Below, in pieces: positions 34,265 to 46,337 of a stretch of 64,000 nt of DNA. The notes under the pieces are model-generated. The model saw only the letters and a list, made by a program, of their open reading frames with translations, ran no database searches and was not told where the DNA came from. The stretch is from Antedon mediterranea (Eukaryota > Echinodermata > Crinoidea > Comatulida > Antedonidae). How positions within the stretch are numbered: position 1 is the stretch's first letter; each line of letters starts with the position of its first letter. Location: positions 38,987,795 through 39,051,794 of the forward strand of contig NC_092670.1 in the NCBI RefSeq assembly GCF_964355755.1, given 5' to 3'. Both the position numbers and the translations under genes were made by a program.

Positions 34265-34752
34265 TGAGCGAAGTCCCATCAAAGTTTGTAACTATGGCAA
34301 TGATGCAAGACTATTATGTATCCTTTGGTTTGATGTTTGATGAAATAATGTATATAATTGTATAACGTGCCTGCTGTATGTATCCTTGCCTTTTATCCAG
34401 CTGCCATTCGGGCACTGAATGCTTATCAGTGTACCGTACGAGAGTGATGTGATACTTTGTAATTATTTTTGTTAGTTTTAGAGCAACCATAATTTCTATG
34501 TATATTAATTTTATATGCAAATGACAATAATTGGAAGTAATTTTCCACTGATGAATGACGCAAAATTACGGAAACATCAAATGGTAATGATGGGTCGTTC
34601 TAAAGTTTTTTTTATCACGTACAAACAAATATATCGTAAACATTCGTGATCAGTCTATAGATCATTTTCTCTCACAATTGCCATGAAGAGGAAAGCAGAC
34701 AGCAGTAGGCCTAGCTCCTAATGTAATAATTCACAGTAGGTGTGTTATACCA

Positions 34753-34863
34753 CAAATAATGAATGTTTGTATGATTAACTGTTCTATTTAACGACGTTAA
34801 GTTAACGTTTCAAATCGTGAAATATTGTAACCATTCAACTCACAAACATTTATTATGCCTATT
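34753..34863. mobile_element. MITE-E relative, diverged
   Basis: Starts CAAATAATGAATGTTTGTAT and ends CAAACATTTATTATGCCTAT, matching the hairpin ends at 32623-32782. Lies just past the channel gene stop codon and contains a minus-strand AATAAA near 34850. Confidence 0.55.
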
Positions 34864-34874
34864 TGTATGATATT

Positions 34875-37800
34875 TCATGGATTTTTAAAACGATTCACAA
34901 TTATAATAAATGTAATTAATGATATTAAGTAACATGTTGGGAATACAATTCTGGAGAAAAAATCAATTTTATAAGCTAATGCAATGCGTTTGTATGAATA
35001 TTCTTCCGCCTTCTGTAAAGCCATTTCTTCTTCTCGTTCGCTTTTTGACACGTCATCGGAATAGACATTCTGGAAATGCAGTGGGATGTATTTGCTGTTA
35101 GAAACGTTCTTCACCTGTTTCTGTGGATGGAAACAGTTACGGTGTGGTTAGCATGTTCTCAAAAAGTTCTTTTTTTCGCCCGTGTTTGCGCAGCCAAAAC
35201 AAAATTATCGTTTCATTTTCCAATGAAGTGCGCATGATCAGTCATTACCAAACATTTGTATCGCATTTAGGCCTATCCGATAATTATCCGATTTGAATTA
35301 GATAATTATCGGTTTATTTTTTTCCACAGGCAGTTTATCGGTTATTTTTTTGCTGCTGAAAAACGGCATTTGATTACCTTTTGTCATCGGACATTGTGGA
35401 AATATAGTGGGATGTAATTACTGTGAAATTAAGGTTAAACGGGAAAGAGCGTTATTTAGGAAGTTTTGTTGTGTCCAATCTGCGGAATGTCTCCTATTTC
35501 TCTCTGTTTTGAGAATCGTATGTAAATTAAATGTAATAAAGTATAAATAGTCATCACTAACCGATTTATTTTTTCGTTTTTTTTCGAATTGTTTTTTCGC
35601 TTCTTCTCCATGTTTTTTGGCCGTTGTGTAGATGTGATGCGCGAGCGCGTACTCCAATAACGCAAGGTTGATAAATGTTTGGCATAACCCCATCCACCAG
35701 TCCATAACCTAATAGAGATTCATTGAAATCATTCTGATTTTTGTACAAAATTTGTACAAAAATCAGAAGAAATACACAATATAAATAAATATGGGGCGCT
35801 AAACATAAAGAAAACAAACATTGATTTCTCGAAACCAACCATGCAATTTGAGTTATAACATTGATGACAGACGGAAAAGTGGAAATTAGGCCTACTAGAA
35901 ACAAACTAGACTTGCCCTAAGTCTGTAGTTATTTCGAAGCTTAATAGCTAAAGTAGTATACGTATGAAACGCCATATGTGCCAAATTATTTATCTTTTTA
36001 CTAATTTACAACGTCAAAACCCCGTCTGGAACCCAGACTAGAAACCAATTCAATTGAATTTGAAATTCTTACAGTCGCATATCCAAGTTTTGGTGTCAAC
36101 CGTTGAGCAGATACCATCTGTGTGTAAAACGTTAGCACCGTCGTCATCCCTAGTGAGATGCGGGCTGGAACGGCTCCGATATCGATCCAAAAGTTGATCC
36201 AACTAAGGACCACTAGACCACCAGCAGGGTACATATAACCCCATACGTAGAAGTTCCTCTGTCTCTGAAGTCTGAGGGTGAACCCGATGCAGGAGATGTT
36301 TTCTATGTGACGTGTGCAAAGGAAACCAATTTATAAGACAATTTTTAAGTGTCCTCGGGTTAAAAAAGGAAATTCAACTTCCATTTTGGCACATTAGAAT
36401 TTAATAAATGTATACAATGTATAAGTCATAGTGATAAAGGCCTTCATGTAACCACTATAATACAGATCTATATATATATCTATGATTATGAACAATTTAT
36501 GCTTATTTTGACAATTTCAAAATTTTGGAATTTATTTTAAATTAATTAAATTTATTTTAATTATATCGTAATATCTTTTCATTTTCCATCTTGTACTGAC
36601 GAAATAAATGTAATGAGACGACCTCACGTAATTTGACCAATCGCAAGCGATGGATCATCCAAACTGTCGCTTTGATTCGTCAAATTACGTCATTGTGTTA
36701 CGTCATATGGAAAAAATACTTCAGCAAAGTGTACTATACCTGTGTATGAAACCGGTTCGTAGAAAGCGTATTGTTCTTCGACTTGAGGCGTGTGGTAATG
36801 GGCGACCGATGATACAGCAGATAAATCGATAGAGTTGTTATACGACCAATCCAGATGTATCTGATCGTCGATATAACCAACTGTAATATACAAAATAACA
36901 TAGGCTTACTAAGCATTTAATGATTATCACAAGTTAGATACAACAAATACGCGCGTACAACCAATATGTGCGTAAAATCAATACGCGCGTACAAAATATG
37001 TACAGGTTTTAACAATATTTGAACGCGCGTGTCGAATAATGTATCAGATCTGGATAACACAACGGATCGGTATATAACACAGTAACTGCTTCAGTGATAT
37101 TGTAATGTGATGGCGCTAGTTACCATCCGTTATGCGTGAGTAATCTGTCAATGACGTAATGCAGCAGTAGACAATCGTTGTTGCCTATTCGTGTATACAC
37201 TTACAATTCGTCATTTTTAACGGACATCTCTGAACGTCAAATGGGAAGTAAACGTAATCCATCGGACAGAAATGCCTTATCTTCATTCTGAAACAATTGA
37301 ATATACAGTATAAAAAAATAAAAAATTGAACATTTTGATACCCAGAAGGCTATAGAGAGAGGTTAAAAACAGACGAGGCAAAGATGCTTTAAATATAATA
37401 ATTACTATAAAATATGACGATCTCTGCTGGGGAAATGTTGTGGGTGGTGAAAATTGCCTGCCTCATACTGGCTACCGCCCTGAACCCATTTATTTCAGCA
37501 TTCAATAACAGGTTTCCCTAATTTGTCTTTTATGTAATTTTTTACTGATAATTATTTTATGTCAATAAGTGGGAATAGGAAAAAAAGATGGATTGTACCT
37601 GGTGACGTAAGATACATTGTCTGGTTTACTTATTCTGACCACCTGATTACTTTTAGTGACGTCACTTATATCGGCCTCTGTCGAATCGGTAAATATCATA
37701 TTTGGTATCCACACTTTATTTACGTCACTTCCTATGAGGACTAGAGCTTCACTCTGGCTATGATTCAGTCGCCAATCAGACCATAGAACCTCCAGGAGTA

Positions 37801-40800
37801 TTGTCATACTAAAATCCTGAATGTATTTATTTTAGTTTTTAAGCATGCAGTATAGAAGTTTTATATGAACATTATCTTGTTGCGTGTAGGTCTACCCCTC
37901 TCCTGAAGCGCAAATAGGTAAACGGGAATCAATAAAATACAAGCACGCACTAACCAGTGATCAAAATGAAGTCAAGTCAAGTGCCTCTACGCGCGCCCGT
38001 GTGTATGTGTCTCATTTGTATATGACACGACTGTTCGCGTAATACTTGGTTCCCACTAAAGACGTAACACAAGGACGTAACGCAAAGTGAGTTGACCAAT
38101 CACAATCGATGGATTATTTTGAACTGTCGCTTGCCATTGGTCAACATGCGTTTAAGGAGCACGAATACTTTCTTCGTACCATGCAAGTATTTGACCAATA
38201 TTCTGCGACGAACCATGTTAACATCGCCGAATAGACCTATTTTTCCTAGTGTGAATCAAGCTTTACTTACCTGGTTCTGTTCTCGAATTGAATCAATTCC
38301 AAGGATTGTCATGTGAACGTAAATATTATCCGCCTTACCTAAATATAACGGTACTGCATTTTAATAAATATTTTAATAGAAATGTTAAAACAATATTGTG
38401 GCCTATTATATTAAAGATAGAAGATCAGCAATTACACCTTAATGCTTGGTTCCCACTAGAGACGCAACACAGCGCTAAGACGTAAACGCAACGCAAGCGT
38501 GTTGACCAATGACAGTTCGAATAATCCATCGCTTGTGATTGGTCAACTCAGTTACGTTGCGTTACGTGCTTCTCCTAATGTTGCGTCTCTAGTGGGAACG
38601 AAGCTTTATGATTAAAACGATTTACATACCTGTATTTAACGGTCTAGAAATGGCAAGATTCGGACGGTTAAGTAATTCTTCCAGCACGCTAACATGTTCG
38701 TTATAACCGTTGTTAAAATATGCCAAGAAACTAAAGATAATTTAAAGCTTTTTAATTTGCCGTATTTATAACCACATGTAACAATATAGGCCTATCAGGA
38801 ATGTCATATTGGTATAAAGGTATAAGGTTTATATAACATCCCGTATTTTAAAGACCAATTTATACAGACGAGCGTTAACGGAAACCGCCTGTCCGCTCCG
38901 CGTTGTGACATGTGTACATGGTCAAAAGGAATAACATAGATTCTATATTGTTATTACCGTTATCGCTCGTCTGTGTAAATTGGCCTTAAAGCTTGGTTCC
39001 CACTAGAACGTAACGCAAGGACGTAAACGCAACGCAAGCGTTTTAACCAATGACAAGCGAAGTTATATAGACATTTAGCAATCACAAGCGAATAAGCCAT
39101 CGCTTGTGATTGGTTAATTCACTTGCGTTGCGTTACGTCCTTGTGTTGCGTCGCTAGTGGCAACCACGCTTTACTCTGAACGTGTACGTAGGCCTATAAA
39201 GCTTGGTTCTCACTAGAACGTAACGCAAGGACGTAAACGCAACGCAAGCGTTTTAACCAATGACAAGCGAAGTTATAGACATTTAGCAATCACAAGCGAA
39301 TAAGCCATCGCTTGTGATTGGTCAATTCACTTGCGTTGCGTTACGTCCTTGTGTTGCGTCGCTAGTGGGAACAACGCTTATGGAAACGAACTGCTAGGAT
39401 TGCATTACAGTGTATGTGTTTCTTTCCACGCCGCCTTTATCTGACAGCATGTTTCTATTTCATAGCAGCTGAGTGGTTTCGAATCCGGGTCCGGGTCTAC
39501 ACTATCAAACTGATCTGACAAACAAGTGTGATGTGTCCAAATATGGTAGTGACATTACATCGTCATGTTCATATGGGCACAGCACATTTTTGTCACAAGT
39601 TTGATAGTGTAGAAAGAGCTTTATGATAGTTAACACTCCTCTCCTCCTCTATTCAAGTATCTTTTCCATACAACATAGATAATATAAATTTATACCATAC
39701 ATATACACGATTTTTAGAAAACATGAACTCGTTTTTAACAATGCTGTGAATATCAATAATGTTCGTAAGATATTAATATTCCAAATGACATGCCGGTGAC
39801 GATTTGATCGCCTAACAATACGGTACTACACCACAAGTAAATCGATCTATAGATATAAACAGAGAGCACCCAATATTGCATTGTCATGCAGTGAGATACA
39901 TTGCATTATTTGCACACATTAAATTAAAAATTGTGAAGGAGAATGCAGTAGTTATAATTATACTATAGAAAACTTTTCTTACGTACGTTGTTCTTTGCTA
40001 CTCAGTAAAGCCTATTTTCCACTAGGCGAATTTGTTCGCACGAATCGAAAGCGTCATGCTATCCGCATGCGTATTCGAATTTCTGTCTGTCATACTCCCT
40101 TCTTCGACGAATTCTAGTTCCTTTGATTTTTCGCTTCCTTTTTCTACATTCTATACTACTTTTTCATATTCTACCATATTATATACCTATGTTATATTTT
40201 CGATCTTCTACTACTATATACGATACACTTATATAAACATACACTATTGTACAACTCTGCATCGCGCACATCGTACGCACGCATTTCATTCTATTACGCA
40301 CACGCACTAATATCGAACATAGAGTATTTTAAACTAAAACCATACAACAAGACATCCACCGGTTCAGTTCAAAACCATTTTAAGGTAAATTTTTAATTAA
40401 TTATTTTCTATCCACTCTACCATTTTCATATAAAGATACCATGGAACCACGTCAGGTCAAGTTCAATATTGAATATCGAAACGTGGCAGGCTATAGGCGC
40501 TTGACCTTTGACAAGATCGCCTAAAATTTATAATTTAAATCTACGATACTTAGGCCTAGCCTAGGCTAGTATTGTATATTCAGGAATAGCCGCTCCATAG
40601 TCTCTTTGCTTTTCTTCCTTATATCTTATTCTGATTAACTCAAAATTATTTTTACTAACAAACGTTACTATTTGTATGCCTAGGCCTAGGCCTAGGCCTA
40701 GTGTGTAAACATTATTGACATAATTTCATAAACATCTTCATGTCGTAAAACTACTCGTAACATTTTTTCTCAACTTTCTATCATATAAAGTCGTAGTTAG

Positions 40801-41801
40801 TCATGCCTCGGGTCACATTCTATGGTCTCCGTACAGGTAGGCTACTACATCAGTACTTCTATGAATGGATGACTAGCCGGTGACAAAACGCTAGTTGGTC
40901 ATACACAGTACCGTTTTTGATTTTACGATCATTCGGGAAACCACCTCACGACGAAGGAACAGATTAATAGGGACATTTTTTTTTACTTCCTTGCCTCATG
41001 CTATACTGTTTACGTCCGTGTGCCAAGAAGTGGGAACCATGGCCACGTTTTACTTATTCATAGGCCTAGTTCATGAACTATTAGTAGTATAAGGCCAATA
41101 CCAATGTTAGATGTTGACTTGTAGCATTGACTTGATGATTTAAGTCCGTTAATAGTATGCACGCCTAGATATGTCATAATCGATGAAGTCATTAATATGA
41201 CAAATTGTTACTAATTGGATAGCCAAAGACTATGAATTATAATTTTAGTAGAAAATGGTCATTTAAATCCGGGTCTACTGCATTTTCCCAAATAAAGGAT
41301 AAATATTTTGAGAATCTTTCGTTAAATCGCCACTTGATATTTATACTTATAGTTAAATGATTTTTCTTGTTTGCGCTTTTGACATAAAACATTGTTAAGA
41401 GCGTGTTGGACGTTCGATTACTGATCGTGAGATCGAGGTTCGAATCCAACTCTCCCCGCATTGCTTGTATCCTTAGGCAAGATACTTTACTTACATTTGC
41501 CTCTCTCCACCCAGGTGTATAAATGGGTACCCAGTTGCGCTGATTACTAGCTGCATTATGGCTTTTGTTTCCATACGTGTTTGATCCAAAAACATGACTG
41601 GGGTAATAATGTTCAGCGCTTAAAGGTTTCACAACATTAGGCGTTATATACATCCAGGATATTATTATTATTAAACATGATATACAAAACAAAACATAAT
41701 TGAGAATGTAATTACCTTTCACTAGTACTGGATGTAGAAAAAACGAATCCATTGTAATTGCCAACAATTAATGTCGTAATTAAAATAAATACGAGCCTCA
41801 T
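34875..41801 (-). CDS. Cys-loop ligand-gated ion channel subunit, anion type
   Basis: Nine exons on the minus strand join in phase: 41801-41716, 38730-38630, 38338-38271, 37816-37599, 37287-37205, 36880-36740, 36302-36073, 35708-35562, 35120-34875 (stop TGA), 439 aa. In order: a signal peptide (MRLVFILITTLIV); ligand-binding strands (WSDWRLNH, VWIPNMIFTD); the Cys loop, C165 to C179 with 13 residues between (CPMDYVYFPFDVQRC); M1 near 250-272; then PAR at 278-280 leading M2 (PARISLGMTTVLTF); M3 (about 310-335); a basic loop; and M4 near 410-432. PAR before M2 marks chloride-type channels of the GABA-A/glycine group; selectivity is inferred. Only one Cys (237) is visible near loop C, so the second disulfide of glycine receptors is absent. 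The ligand is unknown. It may act as one subunit of a pentamer. Intron 1 is about 3 kb and holds MITEs and a SINE. Confidence 0.93.
36615..36707. mobile_element. MITE-B type 1 core
   Basis: TTTGACCAATCGCAAGCGATGG opposed to TCGCTTTGATTCGTCAAATTACG without the outer ends. In the channel intron 6. Confidence 0.55.
37410..37495 (-). repeat. Repeat segment shared with 7370-7455
   Basis: Reverse complement of CATTTCAATTTTCACCACCC and the CCCCAGCAGAGAT block found in Kelch intron 2. Dispersed element of unknown type. Confidence 0.6.
38043..38264. mobile_element. MITE-B type 1, interrupted
   Basis: Left end ACTTGGTTCCCACTAAAGAC, core with GACCAATCACAATCGATGGA, worn right end near CCTAGTGTGAATCAAGCTTT. 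Ends 7 bp from the channel exon 3 donor. Confidence 0.65.
38442..38608. mobile_element. MITE-B type 1, full
   Basis: Ends AATGCTTGGTTCCCACTAGA and TCTAGTGGGAACGAAGCTTT. The centre has GTTGACCAATGACAG and GTGATTGGTCAAC. Confidence 0.85.
38850..38990. mobile_element. MITE-D, full
   Basis: Inverted ends AAGACCAATTTATACAGACG and GTCTGTGTAAATTGGCCTT, centre TCCGCGTTGTGACATGTGTA. Relatives at 42404-42490 and 50357-50525. Confidence 0.75.
38994..39176. mobile_element. MITE-B type 1, duplicated copy 1
   Basis: Starts AAGCTTGGTTCCCACTAGAA. Nearly identical to the next copy; the pair forms a direct repeat with a spacing of about 203 bp. Confidence 0.85.
39197..39381. mobile_element. MITE-B type 1, duplicated copy 2
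   Basis: Starts AAAGCTTGGTTCTCACTAGA. Shares with copy 1 the rare insert GAAGTTATAGACATTTAGCA, so one arose by local duplication. Confidence 0.85.
39492..39623. mobile_element. MITE-A copy
   Basis: Left end worn (GGGTCTACACTATCAAACTG), right end GATAGTGTAGAAAGAGCTTT. CCAAATATGG present. In channel intron 1. Confidence 0.8.
41393..41650 (+). mobile_element. tRNA-derived SINE (family 3)
   Basis: B box GGTTCGAATCC at about 41433. It is followed by a conserved core (CCTCTCTCCACCCAGGTGTA, AAATGGGTACC) and a tail resembling AATGTTCAGCGCTTAAAGG, as in other marine invertebrate SINEs. It lies in intron 1 of the channel gene. Confidence 0.7.
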
Positions 41802-42403
41802 GTTTTTTCTCACTAGACTTGAGTAAATTGCAGTTTTCGAACGCGACGTACTTTTTCTGCTCTATTTCTTGCGTCAACTCCGACGTCTCTTATTCACAAT
41901 TCTTCCCCACAGAGTCAAACCGTCCGCGTATTATTCGCGCCGCCTCAAGTTCTTGGGTGACTGTCAACCTATTGCGTTGTATTGTGTATACTATTTGCAT
42001 TATTAGCTTAAATTAAACGTAACGCTCATTCATGCGTATCGCTACCATAGCAACGTGATACTATATTAATGAACATAATAAATACGTACGTACGATGTAT
42101 CAATATACTTTAACGGTTGTTTCTCAATAAATAACTTGCAGCGAGAAATAAAACCTGACTATAGCTTTAAGCGCTATGAATTTGTCAACGTTGATATATT
42201 TGTCTAAGGGTTCCGCATGATAATGTGTATGAATATTAGGATATTGAAATCAAAACAATAAAATAATTACTTTATTTGGCCTATAGAAACAAGTTGAAGT
42301 CGTTTCTGAGTTGATAGCGCCGCAGTGAGTGCGAAATGTAATTTTTCAGACGCGGCATGAGTGGTGTCGAATTGTGATGAAAAGTTTACTAGGACGATAC
42401 TCT

Positions 42404-42490
42404 AAAGGCCACTTTACACAGACGAGCGGTAACGGTAATAAAAAATAGAAACTATGTTATTCCTTATGACCATTTAAACACAACGCGGAG
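42404..42490. mobile_element. MITE-D, left half
   Basis: AAAGGCCACTTTACACAGAC then GAGCGGTAACGGTAATAAAA and TATGACCATTTAAACACAAC, without the right arm. Confidence 0.6.
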
Positions 42491-43204
42491 ATACAAATAT
42501 TAAATTGGAATAACAATTAAAGATACCAATGAATATGAATCGAGACAGCATTTTATCTCAGCTATGGCACTGGTAACGATTTCGGAGTCGTATTTGATCG
42601 TCTCGCACTATTCGGCCCTGATCAACATAGGCCTATTATGTTTTTTTACTTTTATCATCGAAAAGATGGTACAAATAAAAATGTAATATAATAATGTATG
42701 TTTCTTTTAGATAATTCTTTTTATCAACTGTTTGGCCGGGTTCTTGTTGTGATTTTGTCCTCATTATGTCTGTTTATCATATTGTTAACCTACTTTTTCT
42801 TTTCAATGTTTTACTTCAATTTTAATTGTATTTAAAATAATATTGATTGCAATAAATGTTATCGTATCGTACATGCTGTCATTTGAAAACAGTATTATTA
42901 TTGTAATGATCTGTTCAGTGAAAATCAATAAAATTGACATTAACTAGCATAATAAGACATAATATCACGTGACTTGCTATGTAATTGGTACGGTACGGGA
43001 ATATTAACTATAGGCTAGGCCTATATTGTTTATTATTTATTTCGAGGAAAACAATAAAATAGAAGATATCCGGTTCAAAACGTTGAATGTACAATTTATA
43101 TACCCCGTGTGCATCATCTATGAATAAACAATGTTTACAATGATAAAAATAGCACAACGTGTTTACTGTAAAACCGAGGAAGAAAACCCGACAAAACAGT
43201 ATTA

Positions 43205-43310
43205 TTAGTAATAAAATAAATATACGGCGACGGTGGCGTTTCATACGTATAGGGGGCGTTTCTTCGGCGCGCGGCGGTAAACAAACTAAAACTACGCCTA
43301 GGCGGTCCTA
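43205..43310. promoter_or_regulatory. CpG-rich patch, candidate LDAH promoter
   Basis: GGCGACGGTGGCGTTTCATA and TTCTTCGGCGCGCGGCGGTA stand out in AT-rich surroundings, about 0.8 kb before the LDAH start codon. LDAH needs an upstream untranslated exon, because its coding exon 1 follows an acceptor (ATTATTTCAG). Confidence 0.35.
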
Positions 43311-44067
43311 AAAGAAGCTCTAGTTTTATGGTAAATAGCTGATTACCGAGTGTTTTTTTTTACTTCGTACTTCTAGGTTAGGTAGCCATGTTACTAGAGG
43401 ATACTTTATTTAATATAAGTTAGTAAGGACTAGCCTAGCCTAGAATACTAACTAAAATACAATAAAGTCTAGGCCTAGGTTAGAGACAAGCTTGCGAGCG
43501 TCACTGACCGACGAACTAGTCATATTGCCGCCCGAGGGCCTAGACTCTAGGGGAATCATTTAGGGCCTAGCCTACAAGAACCTAGTAGTTCAGACTAGAA
43601 GAATCATCATACTGATCTATCTAGGCAGCTAGTATTAGTAGGCTATGCCTTTTGTCTAGGTGGGTTATAATGGCAATCCAATAATATAAATATAGCATTT
43701 CATTATTTATTTGGTCTATTTGAGTATATACATAAAAAAAAAACTGTAATTGGGGAGATCATCATGTGATCATCTGGTGTATAATTGATATGTATGTTTA
43801 TTTCAACAGATTATAATTATTAAATTAATTCACTATACACAGTATTGTACTCAATAACATTTTATATCAACTTTTTACCAACAGTCACCATTCATTAAAC
43901 ACTTGTAACTGGCTTCAACCTAACTTCCAAGCGTCCTTCCAGGAAATCGCACATCCAGACATAAGGATGGTAATTGAATAACTACTTTGAAGCAGCTTTG
44001 CATCCGGAAGCAAATTAACATTGTATGTCTTTATTATTTCAGATTGTAGGCCTAAGGCTAGGCCTAA

Positions 44068-46278
44068 ATGATGTCTGTGAATTTACCCAAGATTTGTTTT
44101 ATGCGAGTGCTCAATATCCTCACTCATGTTGTCAAGTATGAGCCTGCTGTGGAGTCATCACATGATGCAATCATTCTTATCATTCCTGGTACGTTCTGCT
44201 GCAGTAGTACTCATTTTCTGAAGTAAACCCTGGACATTTCTCATGCAGTAAATTTACACAGTGAGCTCATTGTTAATTAATATAACTAATATATGGACAT
44301 GATGATGTCGTATCGCACTGTCAGCTTTAACATTGCAATAAATTCTGTTCTGCAGAAATAAAACTTTGCTGATACCACTGAGAGCAAGAACATTACATTT
44401 TCTGAAATAATTAAATTAATAATTATTATTTAATTATGATGTATTAGGAAATCCAGGAGTAATGACCTTCTATGAGGTGTTTATGGAAGAGCTGTTTTTA
44501 AAAGGAGAAAAGAAAATACCAGTCTGGGGAATTTCCCATGCTGGTCATCACAAAAGGTCCACTATCATTGGTCAACCAACAAATGAAGAAATAAAAGGTA
44601 AAGCCTTGTCTCACTATCAATGTTTTTGTGACAAAAAAAGGTGATGTGCCCATATATGGACATAACTGGACACCAAGGTTTTTATAAGTCTAATCATGTT
44701 TCTTTTACTTTTTTCCTAAGATGTTGAAAACAGTCCTGATATTCACAGTCTGAAAGGACAAATTAAACATAAAATAGCATTTATTAAAAACCACATTCCA
44801 GCAAATAAGAAACTAATTCTTATTGGCCATTCTATAGGTGAGTACTAACATTATTCTGCGTGACAATATTCTTTTCTTTCTCTATTAAATATAGAACTTG
44901 CTTTCCCAGAGTGAAACATCACAATGTGAGAGGCTTAAAGATCTGTCTACACTATCAAACTTTATGTGACAACAAAATGTGATGTGTCCACATGATGATG
45001 TCATGTCACTACTAAATTAGGGCATATCACTACCATATTTGGGCACATTACTATTTTTTTGTTAAACTAGTTTGATAGTGTAGACAGATCTTTATATATC
45101 TGTTGATGGTGTGTTGGCAGGGGTTTATTTGCACTACAACCTTTGACAGTTAAATATTCAAAGTAACTTTGATTTAAACCCTGTGTTTGTCAAGCATATC
45201 CATTTCCACCAAGCTAATTTTATGACATTATCTATTTCTTAGGATGCTATATTATTCTAAAGATGATGGATGAATTGCCTAGGAGGAAAGTTATCAAATC
45301 CTATCTGTTATTTCCAACAATTGAACGCATGCTTGTGTCTCCAAATGGTGTGATACTCGGGCCAATACTTATGTACCTACGATGGTTAGCTATTCTTCCA
45401 GTTTACTTTCTGTCTCTTCTGCCCCAGGATCTTCAGAGCAGACTCATTGGATGGCATTTTAGAAGCAACAAAGTAAGTTATGATTTTTGTTTACACTGTA
45501 CAAATAAGTAAAACTTTTATGTATTCACTCAAAAATAGAAAATAAAATTTTATATTGGGTGGATGTGCCATCTGTCTACACTATCAAACGTTATGTGACA
45601 ACAGATGTGATGTTCCCATATATGGACATGATGATGTCATATCACTACCATATTTGGGAATATCACTATCATATATAGGTACATCACACTTTTTTTCAAC
45701 CTAGTTTGATAGTACACAGAGCTTACGGAACCTTATAAATCCTTAAATCTTATTGTAGATATGTAAAAGTTTCATTTATTCATTTTGTGCAGAAATAGAA
45801 TATAAAATAAATAAAAAATTGTCTGAGGTCTCTGGATGTGTCATTCGAGGAGCCTTGAATCTCTTTTACTTTGCAAAAATGTAAAGGTTTCCTTTATTCA
45901 TTCTGTGCACAAATAGAATAAAAAATAAAATAAATTAAATCTGTTTATCAGGTCCCTGGATGTGCCATTCGAGGAGCCTTGAATCTCTTTGATCCAACTG
46001 TTGCTGCAAATGCTTCTTACATGGCATCGCAAGAAATGCATGAAGTAAAAAACTGCGACCACAAACTTGTGCAGAGGCATCTGTCAAAACTCTGTTTATA
46101 TTATGGAACATCGGACAGATGGTGTCCTGTGCAGTACTACTCGGAAATTAAGGAACATTTTCCCGACGGAGATATACGACTCTGTAAAGAAGGGATGGAA
46201 CATGCATTCTGTTTAACTTCTAGTACTAAAATGGCGTCAGTTATGTGGCCGTGGATAAAAGATGACATTAACAAATGA
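44068..46278 (+). CDS. LDAH: LDAH, lipid-droplet-associated serine hydrolase
   Basis: Five exons: 44068-44188, 44448-44597, 44721-44837, 45243-45472, 45952-46278 (stop TGA), 314 aa against about 325 in human. An alpha/beta-hydrolase: IIPGNPG near residue 38-44 shapes the oxyanion region, GHSIG holds the nucleophile Ser128, YYGTSDRWCP gives Asp261, and EGMEHAF gives His290. The middle segment (LFPTIERMLVSPNG, then a hydrophobic stretch) corresponds to the droplet-binding part. The family sits on lipid droplets and affects triglyceride and sterol-ester turnover; its exact activity is debated. Two ATGs adjoin at the start, and either may be used. The intron 2 donor is made of MITE-A sequence. 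Intron 4 contains a decayed copy of the start of exon 5. Confidence 0.95.
44283..44322. mobile_element. MITE-A central fragment
   Basis: ATATATGGACATGATGATGT and TCGTATCGCAC only. In LDAH intron 1. Confidence 0.5.
44600..44672. mobile_element. MITE-A left half overlapping LDAH intron 2 donor
   Basis: AAAGCCTTGTCTCACTATCA starts at the third base of the intron (GTAAAG), and the copy runs through CCATATATGGACAT. The right arm is missing. Confidence 0.8.
44936..45093. mobile_element. MITE-A copy, full
   Basis: Ends TTAAAGATCTGTCTACACTA and TAGTGTAGACAGATCTTTA. CCATATTTGG present. In LDAH intron 3. Confidence 0.85.
45568..45725. mobile_element. MITE-A copy, full
   Basis: Left end GCCATCTGTCTACACTATCA, right end TTTGATAGTACACAGAGCTT. 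Carries CCATATATGG and CCATATTTGG. In LDAH intron 4. Confidence 0.85.
45768..45878 (+). pseudogene. Decayed duplicate of LDAH intron 4/exon 5 junction
   Basis: The sequence TTCATTTATTCATTTTGTGC through GCATTCG-type exon sequence (GGATGTGTCATTCGAGGAGC, CTTGAATCTCTTT) repeats the true junction at about 45887-45990. It matches the first 15 or so codons of exon 5 with changes (VSGCVIRGALNLF against VPGCAIRGALNLF). The acceptor is less clear (CTGAG), and the frame soon reaches a stop. Confidence 0.85.
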
Positions 46279-46337
46279 AATATTTGGTTTATTATATTTT
46301 AAAAACTAAGTTCACTATATTGATAGTTTATTATAAT

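Larger units (their letters stand above)
41802..44067. other. Divergent region between the channel gene and LDAH
   Basis: No supportable coding exon. It holds a MITE-D relative (42404-42490), a CpG-richer patch (43205-43310) and scattered AGGCCT DNA. Confidence 0.55.

Noticed and set aside
40032-40310. A 92-codon plus-strand Ser/Tyr/Phe-rich frame
   Set aside because: Low-complexity pyrimidine-rich DNA in the channel intron; no domain or splice support.
41237-41767. A 176-codon minus-strand frame with a hydrophobic part
   Set aside because: It overlaps the channel's signal-peptide exon in another frame and then runs through a SINE; the true exon is 41801-41716.
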